64,000 nucleotides of DNA, from NCBI GenBank assembly GCA_964576115.1, contig CAZNUA010000011.1, positions 26,687 to 90,686 on the forward strand, written 5' to 3'. Both the position numbers and the translations under genes were made by a program. This document shows positions 36,342 through 43,915 of the stretch, in pieces. This DNA is from CAYSYY01 sp964576115 [NCBI: uncultured Gemmatimonadota bacterium] (GTDB taxonomy: Bacteria > Blakebacterota > Blakebacteria > Blakebacterales). The number at the start of each line of letters is the position of its first letter. The first letter of the stretch is position 1. A model generated the notes under the pieces. The model ran no database searches. It saw only the letters and a program-made list of their open reading frames with translations, and was not told the origin of the DNA.

Positions 36342-36498
36342 GCGTACATCCCGTTCGTTGGGGCCGGCAGAGTGGTATTGCGGCGCCCGATACCTGGTGG
36401 GGCGGTGATCGTTTCTAAAGAACATTCTCCGGCGACGCAGGTCAAACCCCGGCTCGCCGTCCGGCTTGCGACCGGTCGGCTCCGGTCTGCCGGGGAAT
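36342..36498 (-). promoter_or_regulatory. metK leader with long-range hairpin
   Basis: A 157-nt gap between the PfkB gene stop and the metK ATG. On the minus strand CCCCGGC (36495-36489) can pair with GCCGGGG (36453-36447), enclosing 35 nt with further CCGG pairings and followed by TTT. TTGACC follows immediately (36446-36441) and could be a -35. I could not match the sequence to SAM-I, SAM-II, SAM-IV or SAH riboswitch consensus cores. It may be a terminator of the upstream operon followed by the metK promoter. Confidence 0.4.
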
Positions 36499-37443
36499 TC
36501 AGCCCGAGGAATCCGGCAGGACCGGACCGGCGCCGTCGACGGCGAACATCGCGGTAAAGGCCTGCACCCGTTCGGCCAGGTCGGCGGGTCCGACCCCGAG
36601 CAGACCCGAGAGGCTGAAGTCTTCGACGGTAAAGGAAGCCAGGACGCTGCCCACCATCAGACCGTGACGGACCGTGGCCGGCGTGACCTCTCCGCGCCAA
36701 GCCAGGTATCCGAAGAACCCGCCGGCGAAGGTATCCCCGGCACCGGTGGGATCGACCACGCGCTCGAGCGGCCAGGCGGGTAGAAAGAATAGGTCGTCGG
36801 CATGCCAGAGCACCGCGCCGTACTCGCCCCGCTTGACGATGATATAGTCGGGGCCGAGCCGGGCGGCGGACCTGATGGCCCGCAGCAGGTTCTGTTCCCC
36901 GGAGAACTGGCGGATCTCCGCCTCGTTCATGGTCAGGCAGTGCACCCGGCCGACGAGTTCAGTGAGGGCCTCGATCTCACCGTCGATCCAGAAGTTCATG
37001 GTATCGGCCCCGATAAAGGCCGCCTCCGAAACCATGTCGACGACCTGCAGTTGCAGGCGCGGGTGGATATTCGCCAGAAAGACAAACGGCGTATCCTCCC
37101 ATCCTGCGGGCAGTTTCGGCTCGAAGGTCTCGAATACGTTCAATTGAGTGTCATATGTGACAGCCTGGTTGAGATCCGTCTCGTAACCTCCTGCCCAACG
37201 GAAGGTTCTTCCCGGAGCCGTCTCCAGCCCGCCCAGGTCGATACCCCGTCCGCGGAGCAGTTCGACGTGATCGGGGGGGAAATCCCGGCCCACCACGGCC
37301 ACCATCCCGACCCGGGTCAGGGCGGCGGCGGAGGCGGAGAAATAGGTCGCGGACCCGCCGAGTGCCTCGGTCACCGACCCGGCGGGCGAGGTGACGCTGT
37401 CCAGCGCCACGCTCCCGACGACAAGCAGTTCGGGGCTCGCCAT
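36499..37443 (-). CDS. PfkB-family sugar/nucleoside kinase
   Basis: 314 residues. Ribokinase fold: N-terminal [10 protein letters not shown] and [18 protein letters not shown], and the C-terminal signature [19 protein letters not shown] with the catalytic base Asp in GAGD. The substrate is not determined by these motifs. Its position directly before metK-ahcY makes adenosine (released by AhcY) an attractive candidate. The upstream sugar-phosphate genes favour a sugar. Its ATG directly follows the TAA of the nucleotidyltransferase gene (37444-37446). Confidence 0.85.
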   Translation of the reverse strand: MASPELLVVGSVALDSVTSPAGSVTEALGGSATYFSASAAALTRVGMVAVVGRDFPPDHVELLRGRGIDLGGLETAPGRTFRWAGGYETDLNQAVTYDTQLNVFETFEPKLPAGWEDTPFVFLANIHPRLQLQVVDMVSEAAFIGADTMNFWIDGEIEALTELVGRVHCLTMNEAEIRQFSGEQNLLRAIRSAARLGPDYIIVKRGEYGAVLWHADDLFFLPAWPLERVVDPTGAGDTFAGGFFGYLAWRGEVTPATVRHGLMVGSVLASFTVEDFSLSGLLGVGPADLAERVQAFTAMFAVDGAGPVLPDSSG

Positions 37444-38439
37444 TTACCCGGCTCCATTCACTGTGGCGGAGTCACCGATGTTGAGTTGCATCGGCTGTCC
37501 CCGTACCTGCGCCCCGGGTCCCACGAGGCTGCCCTCCACGACCGCCCCTTCGATCACGGCCCCGGCGGCAACGATGCTGTTGCTCACCACACTCCGGCGT
37601 ACCACCGCCCCGGCTTCGATCGAGACGTGGGGTCCGATGACAGCTTTCTCGAGGACCACCTCGTTCCCCACCTGGACCGGTTCGATGATGATCGCCTCGC
37701 TGCCCGGCTCATGGTCGGGTAACGCGCCTTCCCCGGCGGCCCGATCGAGCAGGGCCCGGTTGGTCGCCAGCACCGTTTCGGGCAAACCGCAGTCGTACCA
37801 GGCCTGCAGCGGAAAGGTTCGGAAGACCGCCCCGGCCTCGAGCATCAGAGCCAGCGCGTCGGTCAGCTGGTACTCCCCGCGGGTCCGGATATCCTCCTCG
37901 ACGAGATGCTTGAGCTGGGTGAGCAGGAGGTCGGTCTCGGCAATGTGATAGAGTCCGGCGATGGCCAGGTGGCTGATCGGTTCGGCGGGTTTCTCCACCA
38001 GTCGAACGACCTGTTCGCCCTCGACCACCACCACGCCGAAGCGGGAGGGATCGTCGACCCCCATCACCCCGAGGCTGTTGCCGCCTTTCTCGAGCACGGC
38101 CTCCAGATCGGCCTCGAAGAGGGTATCCCCCAGGACGATGAAAACCGGTTGGCCGGCGATCGAGTCGGCCGCGGTGAGGACGGCATGCCCCAGACCCAGC
38201 ATCTGCTCCTGTTCGACCCAGTCCATCGACATCTCGTAGGTCGCTTCGGCCCACGTCCTGATCTCGTCACCCCGATACCCGGTCACGAAACAGAAGGCCT
38301 CGATACCGGCCCCCAAGAGAGCATCGATGATGTGTCCCAGGATCGGCCGGCCGGCGACCGGGAGGAGGGCCTTCGGGATGGTGTGGGTGTGCGGCCGGAG
38401 GCGGGTACCGATACCGGCGACCGGGATGAGCGCCTTCAT
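37444..38439 (-). CDS. NDP-sugar pyrophosphorylase (RmlA/GlmU-like nucleotidyltransferase)
   Basis: 331 residues from ATG 38439. N-terminal nucleotidyltransferase domain (1-235) with KALIPVAGIGTRLRPHTHTI then PKALLPVAGRP, FIVLGDTLF and the second substrate site RGEYQLTDAL. The C-terminal left-handed beta-helix (about 245-331) has hexapeptide-like repeats (VIGPHVSIEAGAVVRRSVV). It joins a sugar 1-phosphate to a nucleotide for polysaccharide or glycosylation pathways. The start overlaps the PGI/PMI stop (ATGA). Base and sugar specificity cannot be read off. Confidence 0.88.
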   Translation of the reverse strand: MKALIPVAGIGTRLRPHTHTIPKALLPVAGRPILGHIIDALLGAGIEAFCFVTGYRGDEIRTWAEATYEMSMDWVEQEQMLGLGHAVLTAADSIAGQPVFIVLGDTLFEADLEAVLEKGGNSLGVMGVDDPSRFGVVVVEGEQVVRLVEKPAEPISHLAIAGLYHIAETDLLLTQLKHLVEEDIRTRGEYQLTDALALMLEAGAVFRTFPLQAWYDCGLPETVLATNRALLDRAAGEGALPDHEPGSEAIIIEPVQVGNEVVLEKAVIGPHVSIEAGAVVRRSVVSNSIVAAGAVIEGAVVEGSLVGPGAQVRGQPMQLNIGDSATVNGAG

Positions 38440-39545
38440 GAATCCACCTCCGCGAGTTTGGCTTTCAGGTGATCGATCTTCTCGACCGGGGTGGGATCGA
38501 CCCGCCAGCCCAGGGCGAGATACACGCTCACGTAGTCGCCCAGAGCGGCCAGCGCGACCATCCGGGCCAGCCCGTGAGTCCCCTCTTCGGCCTTGATCCG
38601 GCGTACCGGAGCGCCGGCGGTCTGCAGCAGCTCGGCGGTAACATCGAGCCGACGCTGCATCTTCGGGCTCTGCCCCGGATCTTCCATCAGCAGAACCCGG
38701 GTGGCCGGGTAGATCACCTCCTGGACCTCCCACCCGACGATTTCGTTGTGATTCATCTCGGGGAGCAGGTGCCCCGAGGCAACGCGCTTGGCGTTCTCGG
38801 CGAACTGTCCCCGCCAGCGCCACGCCACCGGTCCCAGCGGCCGGGCCGGTGCGTATATGACCGGCCAGTTATCGCCCAGCCACAGGGCGAGTTCCTTGGC
38901 CGGATTCTCGAGCAGGGGGGAGTCGCCGCCGTACCGTTCCCGCAGACCGTCGAGCAGGTCCGCTACGGCAGTCAGTTCGATCCGGCTCTCCTCACTGCCC
39001 GGGGCGCTCTCGTCGAGGGGCCCGATCCCGGCCAACAAGCCGTAAAGGGTAACCAGGGCCGAAGGAAAGGCGGCCCGGGGGGGCAGCCCCTCGGGCAGAG
39101 CGAAGAGCGGGACGCCCTCGCGTTCGGCTTCCGAGCCCAGCTCGCCGCCGGTCGTTATGGCCGCCCGATCCAGTCCCCGCCCGGCGGCTTCGTGCCAGGC
39201 ACTCAGGGTTTCCTCGGTGGCGCCGGAATAGGAACAGGCCACGACCAGATCGCCGTCACCCGCCCAGGCGGGCAGGTGGTAATCGCGCACGACATGCAGG
39301 GCTACCGGCCAGGTGTCGGCCAGAGCAACGGCGGCGAAGTCGGCGGCGATTGCCGATCCTCCCATCCCGAGCACGATGACCCGGCGTTTTTCACGCCAGG
39401 CATCGGGCAGTTCGAAGGCGGTCGTCGCCCGGACAGCGTCCCGCCATTGCACGGCCGCACCTTCAATCAGGCCCAACATGCCTCCCGGATCGGCTTCGGC
39501 CAGAATCTCGGGCGCATCGAGCCGGGTGCGCGGGTCGTCTCGCAT
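38436..39545 (-). CDS. Bifunctional phosphoglucose/phosphomannose isomerase
   Basis: 369 residues, two SIS domains. GMGGSAI (about 56-62), CSYSGATEETLSA (about 104-116) and the family-specific PEMNHNEIVGWE carrying catalytic Glu/His identify the bifunctional PGI/PMI type known from archaea and some bacteria. It interconverts Fru-6-P with Glc-6-P and Man-6-P, linking the PTS genes upstream to the nucleotide-sugar genes. It starts 4 nt after the EI stop. Confidence 0.9.
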   Translation of the reverse strand: MRDDPRTRLDAPEILAEADPGGMLGLIEGAAVQWRDAVRATTAFELPDAWREKRRVIVLGMGGSAIAADFAAVALADTWPVALHVVRDYHLPAWAGDGDLVVACSYSGATEETLSAWHEAAGRGLDRAAITTGGELGSEAEREGVPLFALPEGLPPRAAFPSALVTLYGLLAGIGPLDESAPGSEESRIELTAVADLLDGLRERYGGDSPLLENPAKELALWLGDNWPVIYAPARPLGPVAWRWRGQFAENAKRVASGHLLPEMNHNEIVGWEVQEVIYPATRVLLMEDPGQSPKMQRRLDVTAELLQTAGAPVRRIKAEEGTHGLARMVALAALGDYVSVYLALGWRVDPTPVEKIDHLKAKLAEVDS

Positions 39546-39549
39546 GGTC

Positions 39550-41382
39550 TTACTCCTCCTCGGCGGCGGGGGTGGCAGTTCCGCCCGCCTCCTCGGCAGT
39601 CACTGCGGCGGGATAGCTCGGGATGCTTTCGATGGCGTCGGTTTCCAGGTCGCCGAGTTTGCCCTTGGTGTACCGGCGGGCTACGCCGACGACTCCCTCG
39701 ACGGTCTCCTGGAGCAGGGCTTCCTCGGCACACGCCTTGGCCTCGGCGTGCGTACACGACCGTACGATCTTCTTGATCTCGGGAATCAGAGCCGGACTCA
39801 TGCTGAATTCATCGAGCCCCAGACCGAGCAGAATCATGGTGGCCAGGGGATTGGCGCTCATCTCGCCGCACATCCCCACCCAGCGGCCGTGCCGGTGACC
39901 GGCGTCGATGGTCATCTTGATCTGCCGGAGAACGGCCGGGTGAAGCTCCTGGAAGATGTAGGCTACCCGGGGATTGCCGCGGTCCACGGCCAGCGAGTAC
40001 TGAATCAAATCGTTGGTGCCGATCGAAAGGAAGTCGGCCTCCCGGGCCAGCAGATCGGCGATGGCACAGGCCGCCGGCACCTCCATCATGATCCCGACCG
40101 GAATCTCCTCGTTGAAGCTGACCCCCTCGGCCCGCAGTTCGGCCTGTACTCCATCGAGAGCCGCCCTGGCCTGACGCAGCTCTTCGAGACTGCCGATCAT
40201 CGGCAGCAGGAGCTTGGCCTTGCCGTAGGCCGAGGCCCGCAGAATGGCGCGAAGCTGGGTGTCGAAGATGTCGGGTTCGGCGAGCGAAACCCTGATGGCC
40301 CGCCAACCCAGGAAGGGATTGCGCTCCAGCGGCCCGATCGGCCCCAGGCCCATCTTGTCTCCACCCAGGTCGAAGGTACGGATGATGACCGAATCGGGAG
40401 CCGCCTGTTCGAGTACCCGGCGGTAATCGGTATACTGCTGTTCCTCGTCGGGGAGCTCGCCCCGTCCGAGGTAGAGGTACTCGGTCCGCAGCAATCCGAT
40501 GCCCTTGGCGCCGAAACTGATTGCGCGCTCGACCTCTTCGGGCACCTCGATGTTGGCCGAGAGTTCGACCTCGCGACCATCGAGGGTCACCGCCGGCAGG
40601 TTCTTGAGTTTGAGCAACTCGCGTTCGAGTTCGGCGAAGATGGCCTTCTGCGACTCGAAGAACTTGATCAGACGTTCGTCGGGATTGACCGCCACCTGCC
40701 CCGAGGTTCCGTCGACGGCGATCAGGGCGCCGCTCTGGATCCGTTCGGTTATCCGCGAAACCCCGACCACGGCCGGAACGCCGAGGCTGCGCGCCATGAT
40801 GGCCGCGTGACTGGTCCGACCGCCGGCTTCGGTCACAAAGGCCAGCACGTGCTCGGGATCGAGCATCGCCGTTTCCGACGGAGTCAGATCCTCGGCCACC
40901 ACCACGACCGGTCGACTGAGCTGGCGCAGGAAGATCCGGCCTCCTGGCGCGAGCTGAACCAGAACCCGGTGCCGGACATCTTCGATATCCATGGCCCGTT
41001 GAGCCAGGTACTCGTCCTCGGCTCCGGCCAGCCGGTCACGCATCCCGGACATGATCTCGTTGTAGACGGCATCTGCGTTGCGCGCGCCGGATCGAATACC
41101 TTCGATGGTATCCTCGACGACCATCTCGTCTTTCAGGATCATCATGTGAACCCCGAAAATCCGGGCCACATTCTCGCCCATGGTGCGCGAGATCCTCTGT
41201 TGCAGAACGGTGATCTGATCCTGGGCAGCATCGAGAGCCCGCCGGAAGCGGGCAATTTCGTTTTCCACCTCGTCGCTTTCGAGGCTCCGCTCCTCGATAA
41301 CGAGCTCACCCCGATCCAGCAGATATGCTTCCCCAACCGCGAATCCCGGCGAGGCCGAGATACCGCTTATCAACCTGTCCAT
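39550..41382 (-). CDS. ptsI: PTS enzyme I (phosphoenolpyruvate-protein phosphotransferase)
   Basis: 610 residues from ATG 41382 (MDRLISGISASPGFAVGEAY), GGAG 8 nt upstream; usual EI is about 570-580. It takes phosphate from PEP and gives it to HPr. The phospho-histidine loop GGRTSHAAIMARSLGVPAVV, PEP-binding GIGLLRTEYLYLGRGELP, GTNDLIQYSLAVDRGNP and active-site Cys region MCGEMSANPLATMILLGLG are intact. The extra length is a C-terminal tail rich in Ala and Glu. It lies between HPr and PGI/PMI. Confidence 0.95.
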   Translation of the reverse strand: MDRLISGISASPGFAVGEAYLLDRGELVIEERSLESDEVENEIARFRRALDAAQDQITVLQQRISRTMGENVARIFGVHMMILKDEMVVEDTIEGIRSGARNADAVYNEIMSGMRDRLAGAEDEYLAQRAMDIEDVRHRVLVQLAPGGRIFLRQLSRPVVVVAEDLTPSETAMLDPEHVLAFVTEAGGRTSHAAIMARSLGVPAVVGVSRITERIQSGALIAVDGTSGQVAVNPDERLIKFFESQKAIFAELERELLKLKNLPAVTLDGREVELSANIEVPEEVERAISFGAKGIGLLRTEYLYLGRGELPDEEQQYTDYRRVLEQAAPDSVIIRTFDLGGDKMGLGPIGPLERNPFLGWRAIRVSLAEPDIFDTQLRAILRASAYGKAKLLLPMIGSLEELRQARAALDGVQAELRAEGVSFNEEIPVGIMMEVPAACAIADLLAREADFLSIGTNDLIQYSLAVDRGNPRVAYIFQELHPAVLRQIKMTIDAGHRHGRWVGMCGEMSANPLATMILLGLGLDEFSMSPALIPEIKKIVRSCTHAEAKACAEEALLQETVEGVVGVARRYTKGKLGDLETDAIESIPSYPAAVTAEEAGGTATPAAEEE

Positions 41383-41468
41383 ACGCCGTACTCCGGAAGC
41401 GGCCAATGATGTGATTGTACTCCGGAAACCATGCCGGTACCCGTCCGGAACTCCAGGGCGAAAACCGA
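41383..41468 (-). repeat. Duplicated ribosome-site sequence in front of ptsI
   Basis: In the 86-nt HPr-EI gap the 11-mer TTCCGGAGTAC occurs twice on the minus strand, about 30 nt apart (near 41428-41418 and 41398-41388). The copy nearer the gene supplies the GGAG for ptsI. Confidence 0.6.
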
Positions 41469-41744
41469 CTATGCCTCCATCTCCTCGAAACCGCCGGTAA
41501 CCAGTTCGAGCAGGGCCGCCAGGCATGCCTCCTCGTCCGAGCCGTCGACCTCGATCGTGATCTCGGCACCCTGTTCGGCCGCAAGCATCATAACCCCCAT
41601 GATGCTCTTGCCGCTAACGCGAATATCCTCACGGGTAACGTGAACATCGCAGGTGTACTGGTTGGCGGCCTGTACGAATAAAGCCGCCGGTCGGGCGTGC
41701 AGACCGAGGGGGTTGGTGATGATAACTGTCCTGACGATCGCCAT
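41469..41744 (-). CDS. ptsH: PTS phosphocarrier HPr
   Basis: 91 residues, standard length. Active-site His16 in GLHARPA (14-20), and the regulatory Ser47 in SGKSIMGVMML, so it could also be a substrate of HPr kinase. It relays phosphate from EI to EIIA. Its start directly abuts the IID stop. Confidence 0.96.
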   Translation of the reverse strand: MAIVRTVIITNPLGLHARPAALFVQAANQYTCDVHVTREDIRVSGKSIMGVMMLAAEQGAEITIEVDGSDEEACLAALLELVTGGFEEMEA

Positions 41745-42503
41745 TTAGAACACGACCAGGAGCGACGTGAGCAGGAGGGTCAGTACGAGCAGGGACGGAA
41801 AGCGCCCCCGCTCCCGGCGCAGAACCAGCCAGCCGACCCCGATCGTTCCGGCTATCAGCGCCGCGCCCTCCACCCCGTCGGGTGTGCTCGGGTGGACGAG
41901 CAGCAGAGGGGGGACCGCTCCCAGAGCCAGCGCGGCCAGGCGTCTGACCCAGCGGATCGCCCGGGCGCCGAGGTCTCCCGCGACGATGGTCACCACTCCC
42001 CGGCCGGCGACGCATCCCAGCCGCATACCCTCGGCCCGGATAAGGAGGTGGGGAATATTGAAGAGCAGTAACAGGACCAGGATGCCGTAGAGAGGCGACA
42101 GGAGAAAGGCAATGACACCGGCCAGACAGGCCAGCGGCTGAAGACCAGCCCAGAAGAAACGGTCGCCCAGATTGCCGAGCACACTGCCGCTGGCCTGCTT
42201 GAAACGGTCGAGCCAGGTCGTGTCGGCTTCGAGTCCGCCGCCCCGCTCGAGGTTTTCCTCTTCGGCCGCGATGAGGGCTCCGGCCGTAAAGGTCGCCAGG
42301 TAGGGATTGGTGTTGAAGTAGCGTAGATGCCGTTCCAGGGCGCGCTCCAGGTCGTCCGGTTCGGGGTAGAGATCGCGCAGGGCCGGCAGGAGGGTGGCCG
42401 CCAGACCGATATTCTGGAATCCGTCGTAGTTGAATCCGGCCTGGAATCCCAGGCTGGTGAGAAAAGCCGCAAAGCGGCTAGACATTCTGACCCGCCAGCT
42501 CAT
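41745..42503 (-). CDS. PTS mannose-family IID component
   Basis: 252 residues from ATG 42503, whose ATGA overlaps the IIC stop; a later ATG at 42485 is possible. IID features: LGFQAGFNYDGFQNIGLAAT (compare the family's S.Q..NYERMQ..G), EPDDLERALERHLRYFNTNP, a GDRFFWAGLQPLA-like motif, then several helices. IIC and IID together form the membrane channel of mannose-type PTS. It is co-transcribed with HPr and EI. Confidence 0.9.
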   Translation of the reverse strand: MSWRVRMSSRFAAFLTSLGFQAGFNYDGFQNIGLAATLLPALRDLYPEPDDLERALERHLRYFNTNPYLATFTAGALIAAEEENLERGGGLEADTTWLDRFKQASGSVLGNLGDRFFWAGLQPLACLAGVIAFLLSPLYGILVLLLLFNIPHLLIRAEGMRLGCVAGRGVVTIVAGDLGARAIRWVRRLAALALGAVPPLLLVHPSTPDGVEGAALIAGTIGVGWLVLRRERGRFPSLLVLTLLLTSLLVVF

Positions 42504-43186
42504 CCGAGCACCACTGCGGCTGCAATTCCCAGCACGAGCCCGCCACCGAGCCAGGCCAGCAGTTCCCGGCTCCGGAAGAGGCCGAGCATGCCGCCGAGAC
42601 CGATTCCCAGCATTCCCGCCAGCAGAGCGTACGGCGGGATCTGCCTTGCCAGCGGTTCGAGCCAGCTGAGTTCGAGCAGGAACCGGGCCGCCGCGGCCGC
42701 ACCGAGTGCGGTGACTGCACCCCGCCCGGCACACTGCAGTACTCCTTCGACAAGCAGCCACCTCAGACGCCCGGGATGCCCCGCCGCCACCGCGGCCCGG
42801 GCCCGGCGGGCCATCCGGCTGCGTCGATCCCGCTGCCAGTTCACGAGATACCCGGCCAGATAGGCGATCGGAAGGGCAGTCAGCAGAACCACCAGACCGC
42901 CGACCCCCAGATCGAGAAAGCCGGCCTTGATGCCGATCAGAACCCCGCCGGCGGCCCCGACCGCGGCCGGACCGACTTCGGGCCTCAGGCGGCTCCCGAC
43001 CGGCAGGTCTCCCATCCAGAGGAGCTGAAGAAGACCGCCGAAAAAGGCCCCTTCATAGGGGACGCCGAGGGCCGCTCCCGCCAGGGAACAGATGACCAGC
43101 GGCTGGTGGACCATCCCCTGGAAGAAGGCCGTCGTGTCTATTGCCGCGACCGCCCCCAGAGCCGTGACTGCAAGCCACTCCGTCAC
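42500..43186 (-). CDS. PTS mannose-family IIC component
   Basis: 228 residues with about seven helices. Family features: DTTAFFQGMVHQPLVICSLA with the conserved Gln-rich turn and GAFFGGLLQLLWMGDLPVG. It is the sugar-translocating subunit. It starts 3 nt after the LolA-like gene. No IIA or IIB gene is present on either side of the IIC-IID-HPr-EI run, which is unusual. Confidence 0.9.
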   Translation of the reverse strand: MTEWLAVTALGAVAAIDTTAFFQGMVHQPLVICSLAGAALGVPYEGAFFGGLLQLLWMGDLPVGSRLRPEVGPAAVGAAGGVLIGIKAGFLDLGVGGLVVLLTALPIAYLAGYLVNWQRDRRSRMARRARAAVAAGHPGRLRWLLVEGVLQCAGRGAVTALGAAAAARFLLELSWLEPLARQIPPYALLAGMLGIGLGGMLGLFRSRELLAWLGGGLVLGIAAAVVLG

Positions 43187-43189
43187 GCC

Positions 43190-43915
43190 TCAGTCCCCCG
43201 GCGGCCGCATGTCAACGACCGTCACCCCGGCCGGGATGGAGAAGGTGAAATGTGTCTCTTCCTGCGGTCCGGTGCGGATATCGTCGAGGACATATGCGTG
43301 CGTGTTCCCGGCCCCGTCGGCATAATCGGCCCGCACCGCCAGCAGACGGTCGGTGTCGATCACGATATCCACACTGCTGGGATCTTCCCAGGCCTGCCGG
43401 TGGATCCGGACCGATACATAGAGAGTACCATCGACGGTCTCCTCGCTGAGCCCTTCGACATCCACCCCCTCGGTATACGCCAGGAAGAGCTGTTGCTGAT
43501 TGGAAATGCCGCGCTCGGGATCGGCGTTGAAGATGAGAACCTGGTTCTGTTCCTGATCCCAATCCCAGATCGTGTCCCCGTCCGAGACCATGACCCGGCC
43601 CTCGAGTTCGAGCCGGAAGCGGGTTCGGCCCGCGATCCAGAGCCGGCCGCGGGTGACCTGGGTTTCACCGGCCAGAACCCATTCGAAGGTGTGGGTGAAC
43701 CGGGCCGTCAGACCATCCAGCGATTCCCAGTTGGTCCGGAGGCGCTCCATGAGAGCGTTCAGCTGCGAATCGGGTTCCTGCGCTCCGGTTCCTGCAGGGA
43801 TCGCGAGCACGATCGCCGCCGCGGCCACGGCCGCCAGGTGACGGCCACACGGAGAAGGGCCGGGGTATCGGCGCCGGCTCCAACCGGTCTGCAAACACGT
43901 CATCGTCCACCCCAT
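43190..43915 (-). CDS. LolA-like outer-membrane lipoprotein carrier
   Basis: 241 residues from ATG 43915 (GGAAG upstream); ATG 43903 overlaps the ftsK stop as an alternative. A signal peptide ends PAGTGA then QEPD, so a predicted mature N-terminal Gln. The body has the LolA half-barrel pattern: LTARFTHTFEWVLAGETQVT, GRLWIAGRTRFRLEL, DGDTIWDWDQEQNQVLIFN. LolA ferries lipoproteins from LolCDE across the periplasm. The ftsK-lolA order is conserved in several phyla and supports the call. Confidence 0.85.
   Translation of the reverse strand: MGWTMTCLQTGWSRRRYPGPSPCGRHLAAVAAAAIVLAIPAGTGAQEPDSQLNALMERLRTNWESLDGLTARFTHTFEWVLAGETQVTRGRLWIAGRTRFRLELEGRVMVSDGDTIWDWDQEQNQVLIFNADPERGISNQQQLFLAYTEGVDVEGLSEETVDGTLYVSVRIHRQAWEDPSSVDIVIDTDRLLAVRADYADGAGNTHAYVLDDIRTGPQEETHFTFSIPAGVTVVDMRPPGD

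Noticed and set aside
36342-36498. Known SAM or SAH riboswitch upstream of metK
   Set aside because: The core consensus bases of SAM-I, SAM-II, SAM-IV and SAH aptamers were not found; only a generic GC stem is visible, reported as an uncertain leader.
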